The notes below the pieces were generated by a model, which saw nothing but the letters and a program-made list of their open reading frames with translations, made no database searches and was not told where the DNA came from. Shown in pieces: positions 34,720 through 43,655 of a DNA stretch of 64,000 nucleotides. The DNA is from Parafrigoribacterium mesophilum (GTDB taxonomy: Bacteria; Actinomycetota; Actinomycetes; Actinomycetales; Microbacteriaceae): the NCBI RefSeq assembly GCF_039652555.1, contig NZ_JBDJAF010000002.1:248001-312000 (forward strand), read 5' to 3'. The number at the start of each line of letters is the position of its first letter. Position 1 is the first letter of the stretch. Made by a program: the position numbers and the translations under genes.

Positions 34720-34800
34720 GACACTTCGACAGGCTCAGTGGAGTCCAGGCTCGACCACCGGGGGGCTGGGGCGGGGCGAGCTCGACCACCGGGGGAGTTC
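34720..34800. repeat. Dispersed intergenic repeats after the HNH gene
   Basis: GGCTCGACCACCGGGGG at 34748-34764 and a second copy of GCTCGACCACCGGGGG at 34780-34795 lie in direct orientation, next to GGTCTCGACACTTCGACAGG. These match a repeat type common in Micrococcales intergenic DNA. The first copy is the inverted partner of 33074-33088. Confidence 0.6.
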
Positions 34801-34870
34801 GAGCTGCGGGGCGGCGGCCCCGGCCGGAGGTGAGCCGCGTGTCCCGCCGCGTACGGCGCCATTCGGCGCC

Positions 34871-34876
34871 TAGTCT
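34871..34876 (+). promoter_or_regulatory. -10 box of a likely leaderless transcript
   Basis: TAGTCT ends seven bases before ATG 34884 of the large glycosyltransferase gene, and there is no ribosome site. The A of ATG is a suitable transcription start. Confidence 0.45.
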
Positions 34877-34883
34877 CGACTAG

Positions 34884-37763
34884 ATGCAACCGAGAGTTAC
34901 TGTGGTCCTCGTTGCCCGCACGGGGGCCGAGTTTCTTCCGCGGACTCTTGCCGCCCTCGCCGCACAGACGCACCGGCCCGACACCATCATTGCCGTCGAC
35001 GCCGGCTCGACCGACGACACCAGCGCGTTGCTCGCCGAATCCGGCCCCACCCAACTGGTGGAGGTTCCCGGCAAGGTCGGCTTCTCCGCATCCGTCTCCC
35101 GCGCCCTGCGCGTTGCATCCCCCGCGACCGCAGACGTGAACGACGACTGGCTCTGGTTGCTCGCCCACGACAACGCTCCTGAACCAACTGCCTTGGCCCA
35201 GCTGCTCGCCGCGGTGGAGATCGCTCCCTCCGTGGCGGTCGCCGGCCCCAAGCTGGTGCGCTGGGACCAACCGGACGTGCTGGCCGACTTCGGCCAGACC
35301 CTCTCCAAACTCGGCGCCACCGTGCATCTCGTGGAGGGCGAACTCGACCAAGCCCAGCACGACGCCCGCGCCGACGTGCTCGGCGTCGCCGCCGGCGGCA
35401 TGCTCGTGCGCCGCTCGGTGTGGAACGCGCTCGGCGGATTTGACCCGGGACTGGGCGTCGTGGACGCCGGCCTCGACTTCAGCGTGCGCGTGCGACTTGC
35501 CGGCCACCGGGTCATCCTCGTCCCCGGCGCCCGCGTCGCCAGCGCGCACGGTCCCGAGCTGTTCGGCTCCGCCGCATCCGGTGCCTTCGCCCGCCGCCGG
35601 GCCGCATCCGACGCCCGCCGCCGACGCCTGGTGCGCACCGCCCAACTGCACCGCCGTCTGGTCTACGCGCCGCTCTGGGCGCTCGGCATCCACTGGTTGT
35701 CGCTGGTGCCGCTTGCCGTGCTGCGCTCGCTCGGTCACCTGCTCACCAAACGCCCCGGCGCCATCCCCGGCGAATTCCGCGCCGCGTTCGTCGCCGCCTT
35801 CGCCGGCCACGTCACCGGCGGCCGCCGCAACTTCCGACGCACCAAACGGCTCAGCTGGGCCGCGATCGACGCGCTCCGGATGCCGGGAGCCGAGCTGCGC
35901 GAGCGACGCGCCCAAGAACGCGAGGCCCAGCGACAACTCCTCGGACAACGCACCAGAGACGACGACCGGGCCGAGTTCCTCGGCGACGGTGGATTCTGGG
36001 TTGCCGTCGCCGGCCTCGTGCTCGGCGTCGTCGCCTTCGGTCCGCTGCTGTCCGGCTCGGCGGTCGTCGGCGGCGGCCTGGCACCGCTCAGCCACAGCGT
36101 CGCCGACCTGTGGGCCAACGCCGCTTACGGCTGGCGGGACATCGGCGGCGGCTTCGTCGGCGCGGCCGACCCGTTCGCGGTGATCGTCGCGCTGCTCGGC
36201 AGCCTCGCCTTCTGGGCGCCCTCTTTCGGCATCGCGCTGTTCTACGTGGCCGCCCTACCGCTAGCCGCCATCGGCGCCTGGTTCTGCGCCCGACGCTTCA
36301 GCTCCCGCACCTGGCTGCCGCTCATCGCCGCCGTGCTCTGGATGCTCGGCCCACCACTCCTCGCCTCGCTCACCACCGGACACCTCGGCGCAGCCATCGT
36401 CCAGGTGCTGCTGCCGTGGCTCGTGCTGACCGTGGTCGATGCCGCGCACTCCTGGGGCAGCGCCGCCGCCGCCGCGCTGCTGTTCGCCGCGGTCGCCGCA
36501 TCCGCTCCCTCGCTCGTGCCCGCACTGCTCGTACTCTGGCTGCTCTGGCTGATCGCCCAGCCCAAGAGCGTGCACCGGCTGATCGGCATCCCAATCCCGG
36601 CGCTCGCCCTGTTCGCCCCACTCATCCTGGCGCAACTGCAGCGCGGCAACCCGCTCGGCCTGCTCGCCGACCCCGGAGTGCCCAGCGTGGTCACCGCCCC
36701 ACCGGGCTGGCGGCTGGCGCTCGCCGATGCCGGCACCGGCCTGCACGGCTGGATCCACCTGCTCGACGGCCTATCGCTACCGGGCGAGACCGCCCCGGTG
36801 CTTGTCGCCGTACTGCTGCTGCCGGTCGGCGTGCTCGCGCTGCTGGCCCTGTTCGTGCCCGGCTCCCGCCGCGCCATCCCGGCCATGAGCATCGCCCTGC
36901 TCGGCTTCGTCACCGCCGTGATCGCCACCCGGATCTCGGTGTCCTTCGCCGCCGGCAACGCCATCACCCTCTGGCCCGGCGCCGCCCTCAGCCTGTTCTG
37001 GCTCGGACTGATTGGTGGCAGCCTCGTCGCCCTGGATGCGCTCGGCCGCGCCGCCCTCGCCTCCGGAGTCGTCGCCGCCGCGGCCACCCTCGCCCTGGCG
37101 ATGCCACTACTGGGCGCCACCCTGGCCGGCACCGCGGCCATCCACCCCGGCTCCGGACGCATCCTGCCCGCCATCGTCACCGCGCAGGCCCAGGTGCGGC
37201 CCACGGTGGGCACCCTGCTCATCTCCACCCACGACGGCGGAATCGCCAGCGAACTCGCTCGCAACGTGGGGGCGACGCTCGACGAACAGTCCACCCTCGC
37301 GGCGACGGATGCCAGGCTGGAGGCGACCGAGAAACGCGTCGCCAACCTGTCCGGCAACCTCGTCTCGCGTAGCGGCTTCAACGCGCAACCCGACCTCGCC
37401 GCCCTGGATATCGGGTTCGTCGTCGTCGCCGACACCACGCGCGGTGATACGAACGACAAGAACGACGAGCTGCGCCGCCGCGCGCTCGACGCGCTGAACA
37501 ACAACGCCCTGCTCAGCCCGGTCGGCCACACCGCCGACGGGATGCTGTGGCGGGTGACGGACGTTCCGAAGCAGGCACCCGAACTGCGGCCCGAGGACAC
37601 CGGCGCGCGACTGGGCACCGGCATCCTCCTCGCCCAGGGCGCCATCTTCGCGCTCACGCTGCTGCTGGGCATCCCCACCGCGCCGCGCCGCAAGCGTCAG
37701 GCCACGGTGAGCGGAGCCCGGCCGGCCGGCGCCGCCGAGGCCACGTCGGGGGAGGTCAACTGA
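34884..37763 (+). CDS. Large polytopic family 2 glycosyltransferase (959 aa)
   Basis: The N-terminal 240 residues are a GT2 domain: VVLVARTGAEFLPRTLAALA, VDAGSTDDTSALL, WLLAHDNAPEP and GGFDPGLGVVDAGLDFSVRV, with the metal-binding aspartates present in modified form. A basic region with a cluster of Arg residues follows, then about 14 hydrophobic segments from residue 370 to 745, an extracellular domain and a last membrane helix near residue 920. This layout is known in actinobacterial envelope glycosyltransferases next to whiB and manB. It probably adds sugars from lipid-phosphate or nucleotide donors to an envelope polymer. The TGATG overlap couples it to the DUF5719 gene. Substrate unknown. 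Confidence 0.85.
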   Translation: MQPRVTVVLVARTGAEFLPRTLAALAAQTHRPDTIIAVDAGSTDDTSALLAESGPTQLVEVPGKVGFSASVSRALRVASPATADVNDDWLWLLAHDNAPEPTALAQLLAAVEIAPSVAVAGPKLVRWDQPDVLADFGQTLSKLGATVHLVEGELDQAQHDARADVLGVAAGGMLVRRSVWNALGGFDPGLGVVDAGLDFSVRVRLAGHRVILVPGARVASAHGPELFGSAASGAFARRRAASDARRRRLVRTAQLHRRLVYAPLWALGIHWLSLVPLAVLRSLGHLLTKRPGAIPGEFRAAFVAAFAGHVTGGRRNFRRTKRLSWAAIDALRMPGAELRERRAQEREAQRQLLGQRTRDDDRAEFLGDGGFWVAVAGLVLGVVAFGPLLSGSAVVGGGLAPLSHSVADLWANAAYGWRDIGGGFVGAADPFAVIVALLGSLAFWAPSFGIALFYVAALPLAAIGAWFCARRFSSRTWLPLIAAVLWMLGPPLLASLTTGHLGAAIVQVLLPWLVLTVVDAAHSWGSAAAAALLFAAVAASAPSLVPALLVLWLLWLIAQPKSVHRLIGIPIPALALFAPLILAQLQRGNPLGLLADPGVPSVVTAPPGWRLALADAGTGLHGWIHLLDGLSLPGETAPVLVAVLLLPVGVLALLALFVPGSRRAIPAMSIALLGFVTAVIATRISVSFAAGNAITLWPGAALSLFWLGLIGGSLVALDALGRAALASGVVAAAATLALAMPLLGATLAGTAAIHPGSGRILPAIVTAQAQVRPTVGTLLISTHDGGIASELARNVGATLDEQSTLAATDARLEATEKRVANLSGNLVSRSGFNAQPDLAALDIGFVVVADTTRGDTNDKNDELRRRALDALNNNALLSPVGHTADGMLWRVTDVPKQAPELRPEDTGARLGTGILLAQGAIFALTLLLGIPTAPRRKRQATVSGARPAGAAEATSGEVN

Positions 37764-39670
37764 TGGCGAAATGGCCCGACAACCCCGACCCGAAGACGGG
37801 CGACATCCCGGCGCTGCGTCCACCTCAGCAGCCCGCGCACCGCGGCGACCTCTCCGAGATCGACCTGTCCAGAATCGGGCTGCCGGACGAGAACGGGGCG
37901 ACCGAGCCGGCACCGGCGGAACCGTCGCGGTTCGCGCCGCGGCCTCCCGGCGCGGCAGAGCCGTGGCGAGCGCCCCAGCCGGAGCCGAAAGAGGACGAAC
38001 CCAAGGAGGACGAACCCGAGGAGTCTGGACCGCAGCAGCCCGAGTCGGCACCGGTCGAGTCCGCACCGGTCGACCTCGAGGCGGCCCAAGCCGCGCCTCT
38101 CGAACCTGCACCACTCGAACCCGGACCCCTCGAGGCCGAGCCGCGTGAATTCGCGCCGGACGAGGACGATGACCGAATCTCCTCCGAGCCGTGGAACTCC
38201 GGGTTTGACGCCTTCGCCGACGATGAGGACGACGCGCCGCTTCCCCCGGTGCGCCCGAAACGGGATGCGCTGAGCAACCTCCGGATCGGGGCTCGAGCCG
38301 TCGCCGGCACCGTGGGAATCGGCATCGCGGCCGCCGCCATCGCCGCCGCCACCTGGCTCCCGCTGCCGCAACACGCCCCCGCCGCGCCGTCGATGCTGGT
38401 GACCCCGACGGCCACCACCCAGCAACGCGTCTGCCCGGGGCCGGCGCTGCGGATGGTGGATGCGATCGATGCGAACGCCTCCGCAATCTCCTCGGCCGGC
38501 CAGCCGGACGTCACCGCAGCATCCGCCAAGGGCGCCGCACGCCAATCAATGCTCACCGCCACAGAAAACAGCTCCGCAGTGGCCCCGGTCGCCATCACGC
38601 TGCCCGCCTCGGCGAACGCGGCCCTGGCCGGCAGCCAATCCCAATTGGTACCCACCGGCGGTTTTGCCGCCGCCGAGTGCGCCGAAACGGCTGCCGAGAC
38701 CTGGCTGGTCGGCGGTGCCACCGACACCGGACGCACCACCCTGATCACCCTGAGCAACCCCGGCGCCGTGCCGGCCACCGTGTCGGTGACCGTGTTCACC
38801 GAGAACGGCGAGGTGCGTGCCGCCGGCAGCGAGGGCATCGTCGTGCCCGGCGGCAGCCAGCGCATCCTGCCCCTGGCCGGATTCGCCCCGAACGTGCTCT
38901 CCCCGGTGGTGCGGGTGACAAGCGCCGGCGGCCAAGTGGTCGCCAACCTGCAGCACCGCGTCGTGCGCACCCTCGCCTCCGGCGGGCTGGCCATCGTCGG
39001 CGCCTCCGCGCCACCGGCCACACACCTGGTGATCCCCGGCGTGGTACTCACCGGCACCGAGGCGCTGGCCGCGCAACAGTCCAGCCCCGGATTCGCCGAC
39101 ATCGCCCCGGTGCTGCGCCTGTACGTGCCCGGCACTGCTGCCGCCAAGGTGCAGATCGCCATCATCCCCGAAGACGGCTCCGCGCCCGACGAACCATCGT
39201 CGCTGAGCGTTCCCGGCGGCGTGGTGACCGACCTCCCGATCGAAGCGGGCGACGGCAGCTTCACCATCGGACTCTCGGCGGACATCCCGGTCATCGCCGC
39301 CGCCCGTGTCTCGGTCACCGGATCCTCCGGCGCCGCCGACCTCACCTGGTTCGCCGCCGCCCCGGTGCTGCACGAGCGTTCCGAGGTCGCCGTCGCGGCC
39401 GGACCCTCGCCCATGCTGCACCTGGCCAACCCCACCGAAAAGAGCCAAACGGTGACGCTGGAGTCCACAGATGCCTCGACGGCGTCGCCAACGTCCGTGT
39501 CGGTGCCGGCCAGCGCCAGCGTGACGGTGCCCGTCGCATCCGGCGGCTATCTGCTCAGCGGCTTCGACAGCCTGCGGGTCGCCGTCAGCTACCAGGGCGA
39601 CGGTCAGCTCAGCGCGTACACGGTGAGCCCCGGCGCGCCCAGCGCCCCGCCGATCCGGGTGTACCCGTAA
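37763..39670 (+). CDS. DUF5719 family membrane-anchored protein
   Basis: The protein is 635 residues from ATG 37763, which overlaps the previous stop (TGATG) after GGAGG. Residues 1-170 are a disordered, acidic, Pro/Glu-rich cytosolic region with repeats such as APVESAPVDLEAAQ and EPAPLEPGPLE. One membrane helix follows at about 176-200 (GARAVAGTVGIGIAAAAIAA), and the remaining 430 residues are extracellular beta-rich repeats. The order GT2 then DUF5719 recurs in actinobacteria, so the two proteins probably work together in envelope glycan assembly. No catalytic motif is visible. The acidic cytosolic tail could bind a basic partner such as the Arg-rich loop of the upstream protein; that is inference. 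Confidence 0.82.
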   Translation: MAKWPDNPDPKTGDIPALRPPQQPAHRGDLSEIDLSRIGLPDENGATEPAPAEPSRFAPRPPGAAEPWRAPQPEPKEDEPKEDEPEESGPQQPESAPVESAPVDLEAAQAAPLEPAPLEPGPLEAEPREFAPDEDDDRISSEPWNSGFDAFADDEDDAPLPPVRPKRDALSNLRIGARAVAGTVGIGIAAAAIAAATWLPLPQHAPAAPSMLVTPTATTQQRVCPGPALRMVDAIDANASAISSAGQPDVTAASAKGAARQSMLTATENSSAVAPVAITLPASANAALAGSQSQLVPTGGFAAAECAETAAETWLVGGATDTGRTTLITLSNPGAVPATVSVTVFTENGEVRAAGSEGIVVPGGSQRILPLAGFAPNVLSPVVRVTSAGGQVVANLQHRVVRTLASGGLAIVGASAPPATHLVIPGVVLTGTEALAAQQSSPGFADIAPVLRLYVPGTAAAKVQIAIIPEDGSAPDEPSSLSVPGGVVTDLPIEAGDGSFTIGLSADIPVIAAARVSVTGSSGAADLTWFAAAPVLHERSEVAVAAGPSPMLHLANPTEKSQTVTLESTDASTASPTSVSVPASASVTVPVASGGYLLSGFDSLRVAVSYQGDGQLSAYTVSPGAPSAPPIRVYP

Positions 39671-39677
39671 CGACCGG

Positions 39678-40121
39678 TCAGAAGTGCCGGAACCGGTCCG
39701 GTGCCAAATCCCACGGGTCTTTGCCGAGCAACTCGGCCACCGCGCGGAACACGCAACTTTCGATGAGCATCCGTCGGTGCCATTCGTCGTGGCGATGCAA
39801 CCGGGCTAGCCGCTCGATCGGCAGCCGGTACAGGATGATGCGACGCTCGGCCGGGATCACCCGCCACCGGTCGACGCCGTTGGCGCCCGACGCGGTCGGC
39901 AGGCCGGCCACCTCGAAGTGGGCGCCCTCAAGCTCGTCGGGCCACATGTCCTTGAGGTACTCGGCGGCGGCGGCCACGGTGGCGTCGAACACGTCGACCC
40001 TGGTGCGCAGCATCGGCAGGTGCGGCCCGGTCACCGCGGCGCGGATCCCGCGCCCGTGCCGGTCGCGCCAGCCGGCCCGCACCGAGCGCGGTGCGCTGCT
40101 GCGTCGGGATGTGCGAGCCAT
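39678..40121 (-). CDS. Small metallopeptidase-family-like protein (Rv3259-like) without visible HExxH
   Basis: A 147-residue protein on the opposite strand between the DUF5719 and DUF3499 genes, the place of Rv3259 in M. tuberculosis, whose relatives are often labelled metallopeptidase (zincin-like). Visible features are a basic N-terminus, TRVDVFDATVAAAAEYL, WRVIPAERRIILYRLPIERL and VFRAVAELLGKDPWDLAPDRF. The metal-binding HExxH motif of the zincin family is not present. Thus the protein may be a non-catalytic relative or belong to another fold. Convergent with its left neighbour and divergent from the right one. Confidence 0.7.
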   Translation of the reverse strand: MARTSRRSSAPRSVRAGWRDRHGRGIRAAVTGPHLPMLRTRVDVFDATVAAAAEYLKDMWPDELEGAHFEVAGLPTASGANGVDRWRVIPAERRIILYRLPIERLARLHRHDEWHRRMLIESCVFRAVAELLGKDPWDLAPDRFRHF

Positions 40122-40184
40122 GGCTCAAGTGTAGGCGGCGCGGTTCCGCGGCAGCGGGGGAGTTCGCCGTTAGGGTAGAGGCAA

Positions 40185-40442
40185 ATGACCCAGCGCTTCC
40201 AAACAACTCAGGGCGTGCAGCTGAACGAGAGACTGTGTAGCAAAGCGGCCTGCCAGGTGGAAGCCACTGCGACCCTCACCTACGACTACGAAGACTCGAT
40301 GGTCGTGCTCGGCCCGCTCAGCCCGACCAATGAGCCGTACAGTCACGACCTCTGCGCCCGCCACTCGGAACAGCTGTCGGTACCGCACGGCTGGCAAATC
40401 GTGCGGCACCAAGTGCTCGGCAGGATAGATTCGGGAGTATGA
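40185..40442 (+). CDS. DUF3499 family protein
   Basis: An 85-residue protein with CSKAACQVEATATLTYDYEDS and LCARHSEQLSVPHGW: two pairs of metal-type ligands (CxxxxC and CxxH) typical of the DUF3499 family, found only in actinobacteria, next to manB. The M. tuberculosis member (Rv3258c) is about twice as long; here only the conserved core is left. The start ATG 40185 follows TAGAGG. The stop overlaps the start of manB as ATGA, so they are coupled. Molecular function unknown; a small zinc-ribbon protein is inferred. Confidence 0.88.
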   Translation: MTQRFQTTQGVQLNERLCSKAACQVEATATLTYDYEDSMVVLGPLSPTNEPYSHDLCARHSEQLSVPHGWQIVRHQVLGRIDSGV

Positions 40443-41866
40443 CTTCAGAGAGAACTGGTATTGACCTCAGCGCATTTATCAAGGCCTATGACGTGCGCGG
40501 GCTGGTCGGATCACAACTAACCGACGACGTCGTAGCCGCCCTGGCCGCCGGCTTCGTCGACGAGGTGCAGGCTGCCGGGATCGACGTGATCGTCGGTCAC
40601 GACATGCGCGACTCGTCCCCGCGGTTCGCGGATGCCTTCGCCCGCGGCGCGCAGGCCCGCGGCGCCAACGTCGTGTCGATCGGGCTGTGCTCCACCGACG
40701 AAAGCTACTTCGCCTCCGGGCACCTGAACGCACCGGCGGCCATGTTCACCGCCAGCCACAACCCGGCCACCTACAACGGGATCAAGTTCAGCCGCGCCGG
40801 AGCACAGGGCATCAGCTTCGACACCGGACTGCGCGGCATTCGGGACCGCGCCGAGCAGTACCTGGCCGACGGCATTGCCGACGTGGCGCAGCCGGGCAGC
40901 TTCCGCCAGGTCGATGTGCTCGCGGACTACGCCGCGTACCTGCGCTCGCTCGTCGATCTGTCCGGCATCCGGCCGCTGCGCATCGTCGTGGATGCCGGCA
41001 ACGGCATGGGCGGGCTGACCGTGCCGGCGGTGCTGGGCGAGGCGGCCGGGCTGCCGACACTGCCGATCGAGGTCATCCCGCTCTACTTCGAGTTGGACGG
41101 CACCTTCCCCAACCACGAGGCCAACCCGCTGGTGGCGGCCAACCTCCTCGACCTGCAGAACGCGGTCGTGGCCCACGGCGCCGACCTCGGGCTCGCCTTC
41201 GACGGCGACGCGGATCGCTGCTTCGTGGTCGACGAGAAGGGCCACCCGATGAACCCGTCTGCGGTCGCCGCCGTGGTGGCGCTGCGGGAGATTCAGCGGG
41301 TGCGGGCGCTGGATGCCGGTGCCGAGATCACGGTGCTGCACAACCTGATCACCTCCCGGATTGTGGAGGAGACGATCACCGCGGCCGGCGCAACGCCGGT
41401 GCGCACCAGGGTCGGCCACTCCCTGATCAAGGACCAGATGCACGCCACAGGCGCGATCTTCGGCGGGGAGCACTCCGCGCACTACTACTTCCGGGACTTC
41501 TGGGGCGCCGACAACGGCATGCTCGCGGCACTGCACGTGCTGGCCGAGTTCGGTGCCCAGTCCGACCCGCTGTCGGCGATGGCGGCCCGATTCACTCCGT
41601 ACGCGCTCAGCGGCGAGATCAACTCCACCGTGGCCGACGTGCCGGAGGCCTACAACCGCATCGTCGAGGCCTACACCGGCGTCGCGGAGTTCGACGAGCT
41701 GGACGGCCTCACCGTCACCGGCATCGTGCCAGAGGACGAGCCGTTCTGGTGGTTCAACGTGCGCCCGTCCAACACCGAGCCGCTGCTGCGTCTCAACGTG
41801 GAATCGGGCACGGATGCGCAGATGCAGCGCATCCGAGACGACGTGCTGGCGATCATCCGCGGCTGA
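40439..41866 (+). CDS. manB: Phosphomannomutase / phosphoglucomutase
   Basis: A 475-residue alpha-D-phosphohexomutase that converts mannose-6-phosphate to mannose-1-phosphate for GDP-mannose. It has the active serine in MFTASHNPATYNGIK (Ser106), the metal loop FDGDADRCFVVD, the sugar-binding GGEHSAHYYF and the phosphate-binding RPSNTEPLLRLN. The gene is coupled to DUF3499 by an ATGA overlap. With manA at 28.9 kb it gives the mannose branch. In M. tuberculosis the matching genes are Rv3257c and Rv3255c. A repeat element follows the stop. Confidence 0.95.
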   Translation: MTSERTGIDLSAFIKAYDVRGLVGSQLTDDVVAALAAGFVDEVQAAGIDVIVGHDMRDSSPRFADAFARGAQARGANVVSIGLCSTDESYFASGHLNAPAAMFTASHNPATYNGIKFSRAGAQGISFDTGLRGIRDRAEQYLADGIADVAQPGSFRQVDVLADYAAYLRSLVDLSGIRPLRIVVDAGNGMGGLTVPAVLGEAAGLPTLPIEVIPLYFELDGTFPNHEANPLVAANLLDLQNAVVAHGADLGLAFDGDADRCFVVDEKGHPMNPSAVAAVVALREIQRVRALDAGAEITVLHNLITSRIVEETITAAGATPVRTRVGHSLIKDQMHATGAIFGGEHSAHYYFRDFWGADNGMLAALHVLAEFGAQSDPLSAMAARFTPYALSGEINSTVADVPEAYNRIVEAYTGVAEFDELDGLTVTGIVPEDEPFWWFNVRPSNTEPLLRLNVESGTDAQMQRIRDDVLAIIRG

Positions 41867-41906
41867 CGCTCCGCCCCTCGCGCCCGCTGCTGCCGCTGCT
41901 GCCGCT

Positions 41907-42016
41907 GCTTTCATCATTCAGGACGTGGTGGTGCAGTTGTTGCCGGAGTCACCTGCTGAGGTCCCGCTGGCCGCCGCCGGCAACATCCGTCCCACAGCCT
42001 CCTGAATGATGAAAGC
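41907..42016. repeat. 110-bp element with perfect 17-bp terminal inverted repeats
   Basis: GCTTTCATCATTCAGGA at 41907-41923 is repeated inverted at 42000-42016. Inside, GTTGCCGG (41939-41946) pairs with CCGGCAAC (41977-41984). The element is related in ends and length to that at 30187-30293. It lies between manB and ahcY, both rightward. Confidence 0.7.
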
Positions 42017-42031
42017 TGCGAGAATGGGAGG

Positions 42032-43483
42032 ATGACCTCCGTGACGACATCCCTTCCCTTCAAAGTGGCCGACCTCGCGCTCGCCGCAGCCGGACGTCAC
42101 CAGCTGCGCCTGGCCGAGAACGAGATGCCCGGGCTGATGGCGCTGCGGGAGGAATTCGGACCCTCCCAGCCACTGGCCGGCGCCCGCATCGCCGGATCCC
42201 TGCACATGACCGTGCAGACCGCGGTGCTCATCGAGACCCTGGTCGCCCTCGGCGCACGGGTGCGCTGGGCCAGCTGCAACATCTTCTCCACCCAGGACGA
42301 GGCGGCCGCCGCCGTGGCCGTTGGGCCGACCGGCACCGTGGATGCCCCGGCGGGCATTCCGGTGTTCGCCTGGAAGGGCGAGAGCCTCGAGGAGTACTGG
42401 TGGTGCACCTCGCAGATCTTCGACTGGGGCACCGAGGGCGGTCCCAACTTGATCCTCGACGACGGTGGCGACGCCACCCTACTGGTGCACAAGGGCCGCG
42501 AGTTCGAGCTCGCCGGCGCGGTGCCGGATGCGACGGAGACGGACAGCCACGAATGGCGCGTCATCCTGGACACCCTTCGCGCCTCCCTGGCCGCCGCACC
42601 GCAACGCTGGACCACGATCGCCGCCGGCATCGCCGGAGTGACCGAGGAGACCACCACCGGAGTGCACCGGCTGTACGAGCTGGCCAAGGCCGGCACACTG
42701 CTGTTCCCGGCGATCAACGTGAACGACTCGGTGACGAAGTCCAAGTTCGACAACCGGTATGGCATCCGCCACTCGCTGCCGGACGGCCTGAACCGGGCCA
42801 CCGACGTGCTCATCGGCGGCAAGGTCTGCTTCGTCGCCGGCTACGGCGACGTGGGCAAGGGCGCCGCTGAGGCGCTGCGCGGCCAGGGCGCCCGGGTGAT
42901 CGTCAGCGAAGTCGACCCGATCTGCGCGCTGCAGGCGGCGATGGACGGCTTCCAGGTCACGACCATCGAGGACGTGCTGGAGAAGGCCGACATCTTCGTC
43001 ACCTGCACCGGCAACGAGAATGTGATCACGGTCGACCACATGCTCGGGATGAAGCACCTGGCGATCGTGGCCAACGTTGGCCACTTCGACAACGAGATCG
43101 ACATGGCCGGGCTGGAGAAACTGGCCGGGGCGGAACGGATCGAGATCAAGCCGCAGGTGCACGAGTGGCGGCTGCCGTCCGGGCGCAGCGTGCTCGTGCT
43201 GTCCGAGGGCCGGCTGATGAACCTCGGCAACGCCACCGGGCATCCGTCGTTCGTGATGAGCAACTCGTTCGCGAACCAGGTGCTCGCCCAGATCGAGCTG
43301 TGGACCAACCGCGACGCGTACCCGTTGGGCGTGCACATGCTGCCCAAGGTGCTCGACGAGAAGGTCGCCAGGCTGCACCTGGATGCGCTCGGCGTGAAGC
43401 TCTCCCGGCTCACCCCGAAGCAGGCCGACTACATCGACGTGTCGGTCGACGGCCCGTACAAATCGGACTACTACCGGTACTGA
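42032..43483 (+). CDS. ahcY: S-adenosyl-L-homocysteine hydrolase
   Basis: A 483-residue enzyme that splits S-adenosylhomocysteine to adenosine and homocysteine, keeping methylation going. It shows CNIFSTQDEAAAAVA, the NAD-binding VAGYGDVGKGAAEAL, SVTKSKFDNRYGIRHSL and the C-terminal cofactor-binding end PYKSDYYRY. Length equals the family norm. ATG 42032 directly follows GGGAGG with no gap; GTG 42041 has better spacing and is the alternative start. Order manB-ahcY-mtrA is as in mycobacteria, with extra genes inserted here. No thermodynamic riboswitch for SAH was recognised upstream. Confidence 0.97.
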   Translation: MTSVTTSLPFKVADLALAAAGRHQLRLAENEMPGLMALREEFGPSQPLAGARIAGSLHMTVQTAVLIETLVALGARVRWASCNIFSTQDEAAAAVAVGPTGTVDAPAGIPVFAWKGESLEEYWWCTSQIFDWGTEGGPNLILDDGGDATLLVHKGREFELAGAVPDATETDSHEWRVILDTLRASLAAAPQRWTTIAAGIAGVTEETTTGVHRLYELAKAGTLLFPAINVNDSVTKSKFDNRYGIRHSLPDGLNRATDVLIGGKVCFVAGYGDVGKGAAEALRGQGARVIVSEVDPICALQAAMDGFQVTTIEDVLEKADIFVTCTGNENVITVDHMLGMKHLAIVANVGHFDNEIDMAGLEKLAGAERIEIKPQVHEWRLPSGRSVLVLSEGRLMNLGNATGHPSFVMSNSFANQVLAQIELWTNRDAYPLGVHMLPKVLDEKVARLHLDALGVKLSRLTPKQADYIDVSVDGPYKSDYYRY

Positions 43484-43503
43484 CCGCGCTCGAGAGCCCC
43501 TTC

Positions 43504-43545
43504 TCGGACGAGACACCCCGCCGCGGCGGCGTCACTCGTCCGGAA
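43504..43545. repeat. 42-bp nested hairpin repeat, copy 1 (after ahcY)
   Basis: CGGACGAG pairs with CTCGTCCG around the inner palindrome CCGCCGCGGCGG. The whole 42 bases recur without change at 58011-58052. It starts 20 bases after the ahcY stop, so it may act as a transcription stop or an mRNA 3'-end stabiliser. Confidence 0.8.
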
Positions 43546-43655
43546 TGGCATCTTTCGGGGTGCACCGCGGGCCTAGACGACCCCCGGATGGGGGGTTAGT
43601 CTGGCAGCATCGGTCCTTGGGGGGATCGGTCTTCCAGGGGTGGGGGTGACCAGCG

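Noticed and set aside
41907..42016. Possible SAH riboswitch before ahcY
   Set aside because: The fold is a simple nested hairpin with 17-bp terminal inverted repeats and the same ends occur after manA, so it is a repeat element. The known SAH-riboswitch core was not found.
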